In this document: piece by piece, positions 44,282 to 53,652 of the stretch
Layout of the letters: every line of letters starts with the position of its first letter
How positions within the stretch are numbered: the stretch's first letter is position 1
Assembly: GCF_014334135.1 (NCBI RefSeq)
Contig: NZ_CP060497.1
Location: forward strand, 3,348,001-3,412,000
DNA: 64,000 bases
Direction: 5' to 3'
From: Olivibacter sp. SDN3
Lineage (GTDB): Bacteria > Bacteroidota > Bacteroidia > Sphingobacteriales > Sphingobacteriaceae
Translations under genes and position numbers: made by a program
Notes under the pieces: model-generated
What the model was told of the DNA's origin: nothing
What the model saw: the letters and a program-made list of their open reading frames with translations, nothing else
Database searches by the model: none

Positions 44282-45343
44282 ATGTTAAACATCCAACGCG
44301 CTAGCTATCAGTTATTATTTATCATACTGGGTTTCCTGATACTGTATTTTGGAAAGCCTTTTCTCTTCCCCGTGGCCTTCGCTGGGGTATTGGCAACGTT
44401 AATGATCGGGTTGACCAATAAAATGGAAGGGAGGGGAATAAAGCGGTCTTTATCATCCCTTATCGCTGTGCTGATCATTGTCGTTGCAATTGCTGCAATT
44501 CTAGCGCTGTTGGCCTGGCGCCTTCGCGATTTTTCAGAAGGTATTACGGGTATGAAAGATAGCTTGCTAAATGTATTTGAAAATCTGAAAAAATGGATCG
44601 ATAATACCTTGGGCATATCTGCCGATCAGCAAGAGGATTTAGTTAAACAGACGGAAAAATCTACAGGCGACACGGCCGATATGCTGATGGCCTTCGTGAG
44701 TGGTACAACGGATGTATTGGTAAAAACACTGTTGGTGTTGGTGTATACCTTTCTCTTCCTATTGTACCGTTCACGCATCAAAAATTTCATACTCAAGCTG
44801 GTAGCAGATAGCGATAAGCTGAAAACAGAGAAAATCATCACGAGATCTGTTCATGTGTCTAAACATTACCTGAGCGGATTGGCTGTTATGATTGCTATAC
44901 TTTGGGTATTGTATGGCATAGGTTTTAGTATCGTTGGCATTCAGAATGCCTTGTTTTTTGCCATTTTATGCGGCCTACTGGAGATCGTTCCGTTTATAGG
45001 GAACTTAACAGGTACTTCGGTTACCGTACTGGCGGTTGTGACGCAGGGCGGAGGAACCGAAATGATCATTGGGGTAATATTGGTTTATGGCCTTGTGCAA
45101 TTTATACAGACCTACATTTTGGAACCCTTGGTAGTGGGCGACCAAGTGAATATTAACCCCTTGTTCACGATCTTGGCGCTGGTATTGGGGGAATTGATTT
45201 GGGGAATTGGAGGAATGGTTTTAGCACTGCCCTTATTGGGTATGGTAAAGATCATATGTGACCATATTCCCACCTTAAAACCTTTTGGCTATTTGATAGG
45301 CACCGACCGGAAAAAGAGGAAGAATATATTCAAATCAAACTAA
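44282..45343 (+). CDS. AI-2E/PerM-family membrane transporter
   Basis: A 353-residue inner-membrane protein with seven or eight hydrophobic segments in the PerM/TqsA layout: an N-terminal pair (LLFIILGFLILYFGKPF), a central extracytoplasmic region (about 90-140), and a C-terminal block with PFIGNLTGTSVTVLA, FIQTYILEPLVVGDQVNINP and WGIGGMVLALPLLGMVKIIC. Family members export quorum signals or exchange ions; the substrate here is unknown. It is a single gene behind its own promoter and before a bidirectional terminator. Confidence 0.9.
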   Translation: MLNIQRASYQLLFIILGFLILYFGKPFLFPVAFAGVLATLMIGLTNKMEGRGIKRSLSSLIAVLIIVVAIAAILALLAWRLRDFSEGITGMKDSLLNVFENLKKWIDNTLGISADQQEDLVKQTEKSTGDTADMLMAFVSGTTDVLVKTLLVLVYTFLFLLYRSRIKNFILKLVADSDKLKTEKIITRSVHVSKHYLSGLAVMIAILWVLYGIGFSIVGIQNALFFAILCGLLEIVPFIGNLTGTSVTVLAVVTQGGGTEMIIGVILVYGLVQFIQTYILEPLVVGDQVNINPLFTILALVLGELIWGIGGMVLALPLLGMVKIICDHIPTLKPFGYLIGTDRKKRKNIFKSN

Positions 45344-45389
45344 AATAGTACATCGTCAGATAAACGCTGCAAACTCAGTTATTATTGAT

Positions 45390-45422
45390 TGATCTTTCGT
45401 ATATCGAAAAAACGAAAGATCA
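45390..45422. terminator. bidirectional hairpin terminator
   Basis: TGATCTTTCGT (45390-45400) and ACGAAAGATCA (45412-45422) form a perfect 11-bp stem, loop 11 nt, between the convergent genes ending at 45343 (+) and 45465 (-). Confidence 0.8.
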
Positions 45423-45464
45423 TTGACAACGATCGATAGCGTATTAAATACCGTCCTTTAACAT

Positions 45465-45839
45465 TTACATCGCGTGCGCTTGTACGCCATTTTGACTACG
45501 CATCATTAACATATTATTGTATTCTTCTAATAATTGGATGTATTTATCCTTCCAGAAAGAGGTTTTCTCTGTTTCATCCCTGATAGCTGATTGCTTAGTT
45601 TTGCTTGCACTGAATGCCCGTTGAAAATCCTCACTCGAAAAGAGCTCTGGAAACTCAACAGAGAAATCGTACTTGAGCGCACAACCAATCTTAAAAATGA
45701 TCTGATCTTTAAGCTTTGGTTGATCAAACCAGTTATAAATAGACCTTCTATTTACGTTCATTATTCTCGCGGCTTCGCTGATGCTGTAGCCATTTCTTCT
45801 CATTACTTTCTCAATAATTTCACCGTAGTGCTTTTCCAT
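45465..45839 (-). CDS. small helix-turn-helix protein
   Basis: A 124-residue cytoplasmic protein with an N-terminal helix-turn-helix (EIIEKVMRRNGYSISEAARI, then MNVNRRSIYNWFDQPKLKDQ), a linker, and a C-terminal helical, coiled-coil-prone segment (KDKYIQLLEEYNNMLM) likely used for dimerisation. The fold resembles short Xre/MerR-like regulators that are numerous in Sphingobacteriaceae. Targets are unknown, and no linked operon is present. Confidence 0.72.
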   Translation of the reverse strand: MEKHYGEIIEKVMRRNGYSISEAARIMNVNRRSIYNWFDQPKLKDQIIFKIGCALKYDFSVEFPELFSSEDFQRAFSASKTKQSAIRDETEKTSFWKDKYIQLLEEYNNMLMMRSQNGVQAHAM

Positions 45840-46059
45840 GTTTCTTATACTATTTGGTAGACTAGATTATTAACTTGTGTAAAGAGACAACATTTTCGCA
45901 CGGATTACTAGAGGAGAAAACATGTAAATGATACAGGATTTATCCTGTTTTTTACTCAGTGTTACCTAGTTGTACCCGTGATAGGTTTGTAATCGGAAAG
46001 TTTTGCTCATCTATCATATGTGCATTGAGGCTAATTGTGAAATAACCTAATGGTTGCTG

Positions 46060-46296
46060 CTATTCGATTCTTATCAGCACCTGCTTCAGTTTGCGGTCAA
46101 CATCCAGTTGTTCAAAGAGTTTTTCCGATAGTTTTAAAGCTTTTTTAAAGGCTGTTTTTATGTTTTCTGCGTTAAGGTTCGAGGTGGTCTGTTGAAACTG
46201 ATCATACCGATCTTTATCAATATCTTTTTCCAGACTTTTCGCTGGGCTTTCCCAATGTTTGGTTTGATTGGTTGCTATCTGGATTTCATACCTCTG
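46060..46296 (-). pseudogene. 3' remnant of an unidentified gene
   Basis: A minus-strand frame without ATG, open from about 46296 to the TAG at 46060-46062, reads RYEIQIATNQTKHWESPAKS, then DKDRYDQFQQTTSNLNAENI, then KALKLSEKLFEQLDVDRKLK. The composition is clearly coding-like, with a closing amphipathic helix. The family is not recognised. It explains most of the 620-nt gap between the helix-turn-helix gene and the YtxH gene. Confidence 0.45.
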
Positions 46297-46459
46297 TTAG
46301 CGATGCGCTGTTGCCTGTTCGTCAGTTTCTTCGTTGTTCAAAACAGATAAAACATCTGCAGGTTCTACGCTTTATTTTTAGTTCTGTTCAATAATAGCAA
46401 ACAGTATGCGTCAAAATATTGTTCTAGAATCAACGTTTTATTATTTAAAGAGGAAATAA

Positions 46460-46717
46460 ATGGGAAAACTGATTACATTTTTGGGGGGTGTAGCTACGGG
46501 GTTGGCCATTGGCATGTTGTTCGCACCATTACGGGGAAGAGAAACGAGAGAACAGGTGGATCATTCGGTGCGGGAATTGGCTCAGGGACTTAAGGAAGCT
46601 ACTGGAGAACAGCTGGAGCGGTTTAGAAATTTGAAGGACCGCTTGGCATATGCTATTTCGAGAGTGAAAGATCGGGAAGAGATCGAGAAAATGGTGGACG
46701 AGCATGCCTGGATCTAA
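46460..46717 (+). CDS. YtxH-domain protein
   Basis: An 85-residue protein with a glycine-rich N-terminal hydrophobic segment ending in the YtxH motif (FLGGVATGLAIGMLFAPLRG), followed by R.TREQ and a charged helical tail (VRELAQGLKEATGEQLERFR). YtxH proteins are membrane-anchored, often stress-induced, and of unclear function. It sits alone, convergent with the topoisomerase gene 15 nt away. Confidence 0.8.
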   Translation: MGKLITFLGGVATGLAIGMLFAPLRGRETREQVDHSVRELAQGLKEATGEQLERFRNLKDRLAYAISRVKDREEIEKMVDEHAWI

Positions 46718-46732
46718 ATAAAGCTGTTAAGC

Positions 46733-47803
46733 TTATTTTTCATCAGACAATAGCTCCAGTAAGGCTTTTTCGGCCAAATTGAGCTCAGCAGGGCTCGCTT
46801 GGTCATTTTCGTCTAGATTACGTATATACTTATATATGGTGCCTTCTTCGTAACTTTTGATGATAGACGGATGCACGTAGTATTTCTTGCATACGGTGCG
46901 TGTGTTGCCCAGATTAATGGCTACCTCATCTATTACATTTACTATTTTCTTTTTACATTCTGAAACGGTTTCGTATTCACCAGCTTCTTTAAAAGCATAC
47001 AGGGCACTTACACTGCCCGCCCAGGTGCGGAAATCTTTTGCCGTAAAATCTTCGCCGGTGATTTTCTTCAGGTACTCGTTAACATCGCCCGAATCCACAC
47101 ATTGCCTTTGTTGATCTTGATCATAATATTGGAAAAGTTCTTTTCCGGGTATATCCCTGCATTGTTTAACTAAACTTGCCAATTTTTTGCTTTGCAACCC
47201 AATTTTCTGAAGGATACCTTTTTTACCCTTAAATTCGAACTTCATCTCAGAACCGTCGATCTTTACGTGGCGGTCCTGCATGGTGGTTAGTCCGTACGAT
47301 CCGTACAGTTTTTTGTAGCTTTTGTTCCCTATCCGGATACTGGTAAGCTCCATGAGCCGTACCACTAGAGCGACTACTTTCTGATGATCCAGTTTCTGCC
47401 TACGGAGGTCTTTGTCTACCTGAGCCCGTATATCGCTTAGAAATGAAGCAAACAGCTGCATCCGGTGGTATTTGGTCTGATTCCTTAATTTGTTCCAGGC
47501 CGAATGGTATCGGTACTGCTTACGCCCGGCAGCATCAATTCCGGTAAATAGCAGATGGCCATTTTCAATGGGCGAAATCCATACGTCTTGATAGGCCGGT
47601 GGTATGACGAGCTTAGTGAAACGCTCAATCAGTGATTTGGAACGAACAAGCTTGCCCTCGGGATCACGATAACGGATTCCCTTGGCTGTTTGCTCCCTGG
47701 TATAGCCGGGAGAACTGTCTGATACATAACGCAGCCCTGCAGCTCTGGCCGTTACTTTAACATCCCGGCCTATTTTCTCCAGCTTTTTTGTTGATCTGTT
47801 CAT
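46733..47803 (-). CDS. DNA topoisomerase IB
   Basis: A 356-residue type IB topoisomerase of the bacterial/poxvirus class, relaxing supercoils through a 3'-phosphotyrosyl intermediate. The N-terminal domain (about 20-100) has RYRDPEGKLVRSKSLIERFT and VIPPAYQDVWISP. The catalytic core contains LTSIRIGNKSYKKLYGSYGL (active-site Arg), FRTWAGSVSALYAF (Arg) and the nucleophile Tyr in RTVCKKYYVHPSII near residue 308. Length is typical. It is an accessory gene in many soil Bacteroidota and has no operon partners here. Confidence 0.95.
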   Translation of the reverse strand: MNRSTKKLEKIGRDVKVTARAAGLRYVSDSSPGYTREQTAKGIRYRDPEGKLVRSKSLIERFTKLVIPPAYQDVWISPIENGHLLFTGIDAAGRKQYRYHSAWNKLRNQTKYHRMQLFASFLSDIRAQVDKDLRRQKLDHQKVVALVVRLMELTSIRIGNKSYKKLYGSYGLTTMQDRHVKIDGSEMKFEFKGKKGILQKIGLQSKKLASLVKQCRDIPGKELFQYYDQDQQRQCVDSGDVNEYLKKITGEDFTAKDFRTWAGSVSALYAFKEAGEYETVSECKKKIVNVIDEVAINLGNTRTVCKKYYVHPSIIKSYEEGTIYKYIRNLDENDQASPAELNLAEKALLELLSDEK

Positions 47804-47912
47804 ATATGGAAACCCCAGTTAGCTTTCTCGCACTGTTCTTAAACCTAAATTGATCTTAAATGTTTGCGGCCTCTTCAATTTAAGTTTCAGGCGATTTACA
47901 GCAAGCTTGGGG

Positions 47913-50132
47913 TTAAGCCATTTTAGGAACATGGGGGAACCTGAGCATGAATGTGGTGCCAACTCCTTCCTCGCTGTTTACAGCTATTTCAGCACCATGT
48001 CGGGTCATGATCTTTTTCACAATAGAAAGGCCTACGCCACTTCCCTTGAACATAGATGGATCTCCCGCTCTGCTAAAAAGATCAAATATACTATGCTGCT
48101 CTCGTGCTTTAATTCCTATGCCGTTATCGGTTATTTTATAGGTTGTTGTTGTTTCGTCCGAGACGCCGTCGATAACTATCTTCGGAAAAGCCACTTTATG
48201 GGAATACTTTACAGCGTTCTCAATAACGTTGAGGAAAACCTGAAAGATCATAATCGGGTCTCCCTTGATATCGGGTGTTTCGAGCACTTCGAGGGTGAGA
48301 TGCTCATTCGGTTTCCCGATCATAACCTGCCCGCAAATATCATGGATCAGGTTATGCATATTAATGGTTTCTTGCTGTATACGCTTTTGGCCTATTCTCG
48401 AATAATCGAGTACGGTTTCTATCATGCTGTGCATCTTTTCCGAGCTGGACTTGATCCGATCAGCCATCATCTGGGCCTGTTGTGGTACCTGAGCATTGCG
48501 CGATATGATGTCTGCAAAACCTTTGATGGCCGTTAAAGGTGTTTTGAGGTCATGTGATATGGTATGGGCGAAAGAATCAAGTTCGGCATAGGCCTTCCGG
48601 AGCTTTTCATTCATTAACCGAAGTTCATTAGCTCTTCTGGATATTGCCAGATTGATTTCATGCCGCAATTGCAATAGTGCGTCCTTCTCGGCTACCGACC
48701 ATTCTTCTGAGGTGTACCTGACCTGTTCAGTCCACAATGCAAAAGAATTCCGTGGCGAAATAAAGGGGAGTCCATTGGCATCGCGCCTGACGATTTTTTC
48801 TGGGTTTCCTGCCCACCTGATATGGAAAAGTTTCTCTTGCCGGAACAGCAGTAGGCAGTCTTTCAGGCTTTCATTCAGGCAGTTAGCCAACAGACCTGCA
48901 TGCTTGCCATGAGCTAGAGGAATGTCTTGAAAGTCACTGGATATTTTGGTGCTTGCGATAATATTTGTGCTTGGTGTAGCGGCGACCATCTGGCAAAAAC
49001 GATTCAAAATTTGTGTATCCGGTGTATCTCCGAAGGTATGGAGTTCGCCTTCGTATTTGAAAGCTAGTCCGGATGCAGAAAAAGTTTCCATTAACTCCTG
49101 TGCGTTCGCTTTGATGGCACAAGGGATCGGTTTGCTTTCAAATAGTTCACGGGTAATTTTACCAACCACCTGCTGTAGCCTTTGTCGGTCTGTATTATAC
49201 AGTTCTTGTCTACGGAGCGTTATACAAGAGCTCAGCACTTGTCCAATAAGTTTGGCTGCTTCCCTTTGCCTGAAGTTGATGAAGCGCTGGGTATAGTTGT
49301 GACAGGCTATTAGGCCCCATAATTCACCATCAACGAGGATGGAAATACTGAAGCTTGACGCAACACCCATGTTCTTCAAGTATTGGATATGTACGGAAGA
49401 GACCGCGCGCAGCGTGCTATAGGTTAGATCGATCAACTCATCCCGAAGTCCTATGATGGGGATGTCTTCTTCATGAACATCTGCTATCAACCTTGTCCAA
49501 TTCTGCTTATAAAGCGCTCTTGCCTGCTGGGGGATATCTGAAGCTGGATAATGTAAACCGAGCCAGCTCTCCATGTCTGTATTTTTTTCTTCGGCAACAA
49601 CTTCACCATGTCCGTCTGTATGGAACTTGTAGATCATGACCCGGTCGTAACCGATGATGTTCTTGATCTGCGTAGCGGAGTTTTCAAGCACTTTCTGAAG
49701 CGCCTTATCGGCAAGCATTTCAGAAAGACCGCTACCAACATGGCTTTCCATATCGAAAGACAGGTCAGAATATTGTGGTTCGAAGTCCAATAGGTAATAG
49801 CTAGACGACTTTGAAAGAATCATATTCCAGGAGTTACCGCTAATTTTTACGATATAAGGGTTAAGGGGCTGAAACTGCTCTTCCTGATGTGCAAGCTCAA
49901 TTAAATGCTGCAGAAAGGCACTATCATCTTTTTTGCCCAATACCCTATTCAATATCGTAAATGGCTTTCCTACAAGCTCCCGAGCTGGAATGCCGAAGAG
50001 TGTATCGGTATTTTCACTGCAAAAACATACCGTGCCGTCAAGATCAATGACGACCAACACGCCATGCCCCTGAATTCTTCCGGGGACGTGAATGGGTTCT
50101 AAACTACAAAGGTTAAATGCTTCAGGTTCCAT
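47913..50132 (-). CDS. bphP: bacteriophytochrome histidine kinase
   Basis: A 739-residue cytoplasmic red/far-red photoreceptor kinase. The N-terminal PAS domain begins NLCSLEPIHVPGRIQGHG, where Cys9 is the expected biliverdin-linking residue. The GAF domain has the chromophore-pocket motif HYPASDIPQQARALY, followed by a PHY domain (about 330-500). HisKA carries the phospho-acceptor in AHTISHDLKTPLTAIKGF near residue 526, and the HATPase shows NVIENAVKYS, DNGIGI and GSGVGLSI. No heme oxygenase (biliverdin source) and no response regulator lie beside it, so both partners must be elsewhere. The upstream gap holds a possible minus-strand -7 box (CAAATATA, 50166-50173) without a clear -33. Confidence 0.94.
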   Translation of the reverse strand: MEPEAFNLCSLEPIHVPGRIQGHGVLVVIDLDGTVCFCSENTDTLFGIPARELVGKPFTILNRVLGKKDDSAFLQHLIELAHQEEQFQPLNPYIVKISGNSWNMILSKSSSYYLLDFEPQYSDLSFDMESHVGSGLSEMLADKALQKVLENSATQIKNIIGYDRVMIYKFHTDGHGEVVAEEKNTDMESWLGLHYPASDIPQQARALYKQNWTRLIADVHEEDIPIIGLRDELIDLTYSTLRAVSSVHIQYLKNMGVASSFSISILVDGELWGLIACHNYTQRFINFRQREAAKLIGQVLSSCITLRRQELYNTDRQRLQQVVGKITRELFESKPIPCAIKANAQELMETFSASGLAFKYEGELHTFGDTPDTQILNRFCQMVAATPSTNIIASTKISSDFQDIPLAHGKHAGLLANCLNESLKDCLLLFRQEKLFHIRWAGNPEKIVRRDANGLPFISPRNSFALWTEQVRYTSEEWSVAEKDALLQLRHEINLAISRRANELRLMNEKLRKAYAELDSFAHTISHDLKTPLTAIKGFADIISRNAQVPQQAQMMADRIKSSSEKMHSMIETVLDYSRIGQKRIQQETINMHNLIHDICGQVMIGKPNEHLTLEVLETPDIKGDPIMIFQVFLNVIENAVKYSHKVAFPKIVIDGVSDETTTTYKITDNGIGIKAREQHSIFDLFSRAGDPSMFKGSGVGLSIVKKIMTRHGAEIAVNSEEGVGTTFMLRFPHVPKMA

Positions 50133-50289
50133 GGTATCTGATCTTCACAAGATGCTATTCGTGAGCAAATATAAACATCATACCATATAATATTCAGTGC
50201 TTATTAGATTTCTGAAAAATTTTGTGCTTGATTAACAAAGTTTAGCTTGGCCGGCATTTTATATCATGCACTGCTGATATGAGCTTTGA

Positions 50290-50499
50290 TTAATGTTCTT
50301 TCTGATACTTTGGTTTTGTTTTTTCTCGGATGCTTTTCCATATCCGTGCTTCTATAGGCTCAATCAGTATTTTCAGGGTTGGGTCCAGCTTATATATTGC
50401 AAGAGACTCGTACCATGCTGTAATGATCGTTTCCTCTTCTTGTGTACAATGACCATTGACAAACTTTTCTAACAGAACCAACAGCTGACCTTTTTCCAT
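50290..50499 (-). CDS. short FecR N-terminal-like protein
   Basis: A 69-residue product from the ATG at 50499. The opening LLVLLEKFVNGHCTQEEETI then ITAWYESL resembles the N-terminal helical, sigma-binding part of Bacteroidota FecR-like anti-sigma factors, but there is no transmembrane helix or periplasmic domain and no sigma gene nearby. It may be a free sigma-binding peptide or a truncated FecR. An in-frame start at 50652 is less likely because it would add 51 poorly conserved-looking residues and overlap the neighbouring gene. Confidence 0.45.
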   Translation of the reverse strand: MEKGQLLVLLEKFVNGHCTQEEETIITAWYESLAIYKLDPTLKILIEPIEARIWKSIREKTKPKYQKEH

Positions 50500-50632
50500 A
50501 ACACTACAAATTTCCCAACAAATCGACAGACTGGTGTTATATGAATTACGGATTTTCTTACCAATATTACTGAATAAACCAGCCACCCTGTATTCAAATC
50601 CCCAAACAAAGGTGATGTGCAAATGCGAATAG

Positions 50633-51874
50633 TTAATGACTATCATTAACAATCCATCGGTTAACGGTGTTTTTTTCGGTTTCCAGAACCACTTTGTAAA
50701 AATCTGAAGGGTAGTCTTTCACCGGGATCACGGCATGCTTATCCCGTAATGGGAAGGCGCCTATGTGTTGGTAGTGGTCTGAACCGCCCGTTTTCTTGTT
50801 GTTCGTTGTGCTTATCCAAATATTTACTTCTCCGTTATCATCCAGTGCCGTCCAGCTGATGTCTAACTGCTCTTGGAAATAATATGCCTGGGGATGAGCT
50901 ATGGCTATGTCATCCATCAAAGTAACACCATCAAGTTCCCATAAGCTCTCTTTTGGGATCTCGATGTTTAGAAAGTTGGCGATGGTGGGGTAGAGGTCCA
51001 CTACCGATGGCTTACCATAGCGGCTATATGGATTTTCCAATACTTTGTTGCAGACCAGCCAGGCAGATCGCTGCCGAAAAGTTTGTCCGCCATGACCTTT
51101 GCCGGTCTTTTCGTCCCGGCCATGGTCTGTAGTGATCATAATCATCCAGTCCTCCCCGGTATCCGCCGCCCGTTTTTTGATGGCTTGCCAGATTAAGCCG
51201 ACCTGTGCATCCATTTTTTCCACAGCGGCGCTATAAGCAGGGCTATCACCATGCATATGGCCCATATCATCGGTAAATTCTAAGTATACCCAAGAAAGGT
51301 CAGGCCCTTCTTCCTGAATGGTTTTTGCCGCATTTTCGCTAACAGCTTGGTCGATAACCGACATAAATTGGCGTTCTTTGTCGTGCGGATAACGCAGCGT
51401 ATCCAACTCTAGTCCGTCAAAAGCATAGTCCATCTGAATATTACCGGTCGCTGGAAGCCCTTCGCCGATAAGTTTTGTTCGATTATCCTGCCAGCTCGAG
51501 AAGATACCAATGGTTTTCTCGGGATAGGCATCTTTCAGCACACGGAAGATAGAGGGATAATGATAATTCGGAGCCTCAATGTTATTGTCCGGAACATTGT
51601 GTTTGTTGTACCAAACACCGGTTAATATGTTATTGTAACCAACGGCCGATATGGTAGGCGATTCGTTATAAGCACCTGCCTCTCCACCTTGATAGACGCG
51701 GAGATAACTGCCCTGAGTACTGATTTCCCTGAGGTTGGGCGTTTGCGCCTGTTCAATAACGTCGGCTGAAATGCCATCGGCAATGATATAAACTACTTTA
51801 CGCTGCTCTTGTGCATATAATATCGCTGTACTGAACAGCATTAAAGGCAATAATAAACTTTTCTTAATGTGCAT
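50633..51874 (-). CDS. alkaline phosphatase-superfamily phosphodiesterase / nucleotide pyrophosphatase
   Basis: A 413-residue secreted enzyme (signal peptide ending AILYAQ). Metal ligands are visible in KVVYIIADGISADVIEQAQT (first Asp), FTDDMGHMHG (Asp and His) and TTDHGRDEKTGKGHGG (Asp-His and final His), with a nucleophile Ser/Thr in the ESPTISAVGYNNILTG loop. These match type I phosphodiesterase/nucleotide pyrophosphatases. It probably cleaves phosphodiesters or pyrophosphates in the periplasm; the natural substrate is unknown. It is a single gene, divergent from the AraC regulator at 51979. Confidence 0.88.
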   Translation of the reverse strand: MHIKKSLLLPLMLFSTAILYAQEQRKVVYIIADGISADVIEQAQTPNLREISTQGSYLRVYQGGEAGAYNESPTISAVGYNNILTGVWYNKHNVPDNNIEAPNYHYPSIFRVLKDAYPEKTIGIFSSWQDNRTKLIGEGLPATGNIQMDYAFDGLELDTLRYPHDKERQFMSVIDQAVSENAAKTIQEEGPDLSWVYLEFTDDMGHMHGDSPAYSAAVEKMDAQVGLIWQAIKKRAADTGEDWMIMITTDHGRDEKTGKGHGGQTFRQRSAWLVCNKVLENPYSRYGKPSVVDLYPTIANFLNIEIPKESLWELDGVTLMDDIAIAHPQAYYFQEQLDISWTALDDNGEVNIWISTTNNKKTGGSDHYQHIGAFPLRDKHAVIPVKDYPSDFYKVVLETEKNTVNRWIVNDSH

Positions 51875-51978
51875 TTGATTGTCAATTGATTTTTTAAATG
51901 GGTGGAGTAAAGTGCCATGAATCTAAAATAAGGTAAATTGTTATCTTTAACGAGACATAATAATGAAGAATTGAAGAA

Positions 51979-52845
51979 ATGAGTAATTTGCTTCCGGTTT
52001 ATGATATCAAAAACCTACATCTCTCAAAAGAAGGTTTTTTGGTAAGTGAATTTGAACCTTATCTTAAAAGGCACCAGAAGTTGCTTCAACCCCATGGCCA
52101 TTCATTTTATCATATAGGTTTCTTTACACAGGCATCGGGCGGTCATGTTATAGATTTTAAGAAATTTGACGTGTTGCCCAACCAGATTTATTTTTTAACA
52201 CCCGGCCAATTTCATCAATGGGATTTCAAAGGGAAGGTTGAAGGCTATGTCCTTAATTTTAATCAGGATTTTTTCCAATCCTTTTTGCATCAAGCGGATT
52301 ATCTGGAATCTTTCCCGTTTTTTGAAGGCGATGCCAAAAACTCCGTAATCAATCTACCTGTTGCTGTTAGCAATAGTTTAGCAGCATTATTCCTCGAAAT
52401 GCTTGATCTGAATGATCATTTAGAGCGAAAAGATACGGATCATTTTAGAGTGGTTGCCCTCAAGCTGTTCTTTACCGTTGGCAGATTTGTTGCAAAGAAA
52501 TCAGGAGTTAAATCTGCCACTGTACATAACAGCCTTATAAGAGACTTTAAACGTTTAATAGAAAAGGATTTCAAGTCTACACGCCTTCCAAAAGATTATG
52601 CGTCAGCCCTTAATATCACTTCAAATTACCTAAACGCCGTATGCAACAAGGTGCTCGGGCAATCTGCAGGAGAGCTTATCCGTAACCGCGTGATATTGGA
52701 GAGCAAGCGGCTATTAGTGAATAATACGCTTACAATAAGTCAGATCGCCTATGAATTAAACTTCACAGACAACGCTTACTTTTCTAAATTTTTCAGGAAG
52801 TATGCAGGTATAAATCCTGAAGATTTTAGAAAATCGTATTACTAA
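51979..52845 (+). CDS. AraC-family transcriptional regulator
   Basis: A 288-residue regulator. The N-terminal cupin-like domain (about 25-150) has HGHSFYHIGFFTQASGGHVI and IYFLTPGQFHQW, typical of ligand-sensing AraC proteins. The C-terminal domain carries two helix-turn-helix units (LPKDYASALNITSNYLNAVC; ISQIAYELNFTDNAYFSKFF) and ends G..PEDFRKSYY. It is divergent from the phosphodiesterase gene, a common layout for a local regulator, though that link is only positional. Confidence 0.9.
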   Translation: MSNLLPVYDIKNLHLSKEGFLVSEFEPYLKRHQKLLQPHGHSFYHIGFFTQASGGHVIDFKKFDVLPNQIYFLTPGQFHQWDFKGKVEGYVLNFNQDFFQSFLHQADYLESFPFFEGDAKNSVINLPVAVSNSLAALFLEMLDLNDHLERKDTDHFRVVALKLFFTVGRFVAKKSGVKSATVHNSLIRDFKRLIEKDFKSTRLPKDYASALNITSNYLNAVCNKVLGQSAGELIRNRVILESKRLLVNNTLTISQIAYELNFTDNAYFSKFFRKYAGINPEDFRKSYY

Positions 52846-52900
52846 ATTGCTGGTCTCCCAATCGTTTCAATAAACGTTATTCTATGTAGTGTAACGGATT

Positions 52901-53446
52901 TCATTTGGTGTATGTTAAAACAACACCACCCGTCGAAAGCTGTTGTGTAGAAACAAGAGATAAGTTTTTAGGCGATGCTCTCTGTCCGAACAGCGGTCGC
53001 CCACTTCCCAAAATAACCGGAGCTACCCCAATGCGGTATTCGTCAAATAGATCGTCGTTGATAAATGTCCCGGAAAGGTCGGCACTGCCAAACACATAAA
53101 TATCTCCACCAACTTGGGCTTTTAGTTTGGAAATTTTAGCGGAAGCATTTTCCGTAATTAACGTTGAATTCTTCCAATCTATCGATTTCAATGTTTTCGA
53201 GAAAACAAGCTTGGGAATATTATTCATCAACTCGGCTATTTCTCCCTCTGCTTTTGTCCAGTAAGCGGCCATCCCTTCATAAGTTATTCGTCCAAAAACA
53301 AGATAGTCTGCCGAATTTAATTGGTCAATGCTAAGTTTCTCGAGTTCTTTCCCCCAAACAGTATTGTGAAAAGATAAGTCCCAGTTTTTTGTTCCTTCAA
53401 AATAACCATCAAGCGTAATGATGTTCCACATTATTAGTTTTCTCAT
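52901..53446 (-). CDS. dihydrofolate reductase-family protein (RibD C-terminal-like)
   Basis: A 181-residue cytoplasmic protein of the DHFR/RibD fold: MRKLIMWNIITLDGYFEGTK at strand 1, DYLVFGRITYEGMAAYW, KLVFSKTL, the nucleotide-binding GGDIYVFGSADLSGTF, and VILGSGRPLF. Members reduce unknown NADPH-dependent substrates, and this YyaP/YwjB-like group is widespread and poorly characterised. It is a single gene, convergent with the AraC gene. Confidence 0.85.
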   Translation of the reverse strand: MRKLIMWNIITLDGYFEGTKNWDLSFHNTVWGKELEKLSIDQLNSADYLVFGRITYEGMAAYWTKAEGEIAELMNNIPKLVFSKTLKSIDWKNSTLITENASAKISKLKAQVGGDIYVFGSADLSGTFINDDLFDEYRIGVAPVILGSGRPLFGQRASPKNLSLVSTQQLSTGGVVLTYTK

Positions 53447-53652
53447 GTTCTATTTTATATTTGGTCAGTCATTTCTAAGATTACTATTTGTTGTTTAACA
53501 GGGCTGCCAGCGCTCAAATATGCAAAATAATATCCGTATATAAATGGGTATAATTGCTTCCATCGTTGCTTTTTCTAAATATTATGGAATAGACCAAAAA
53601 CCACCCACCGAAGTTATGTATATTTACAGGTAACTTTAATTGGCACAGGCAT

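Noticed and set aside
50166-50173. TATATTTG (minus strand) upstream of the bacteriophytochrome gene as a promoter
   Set aside because: The -7 box is good but there is no -33 box within 17-23 nt. It is mentioned only in the gene entry.
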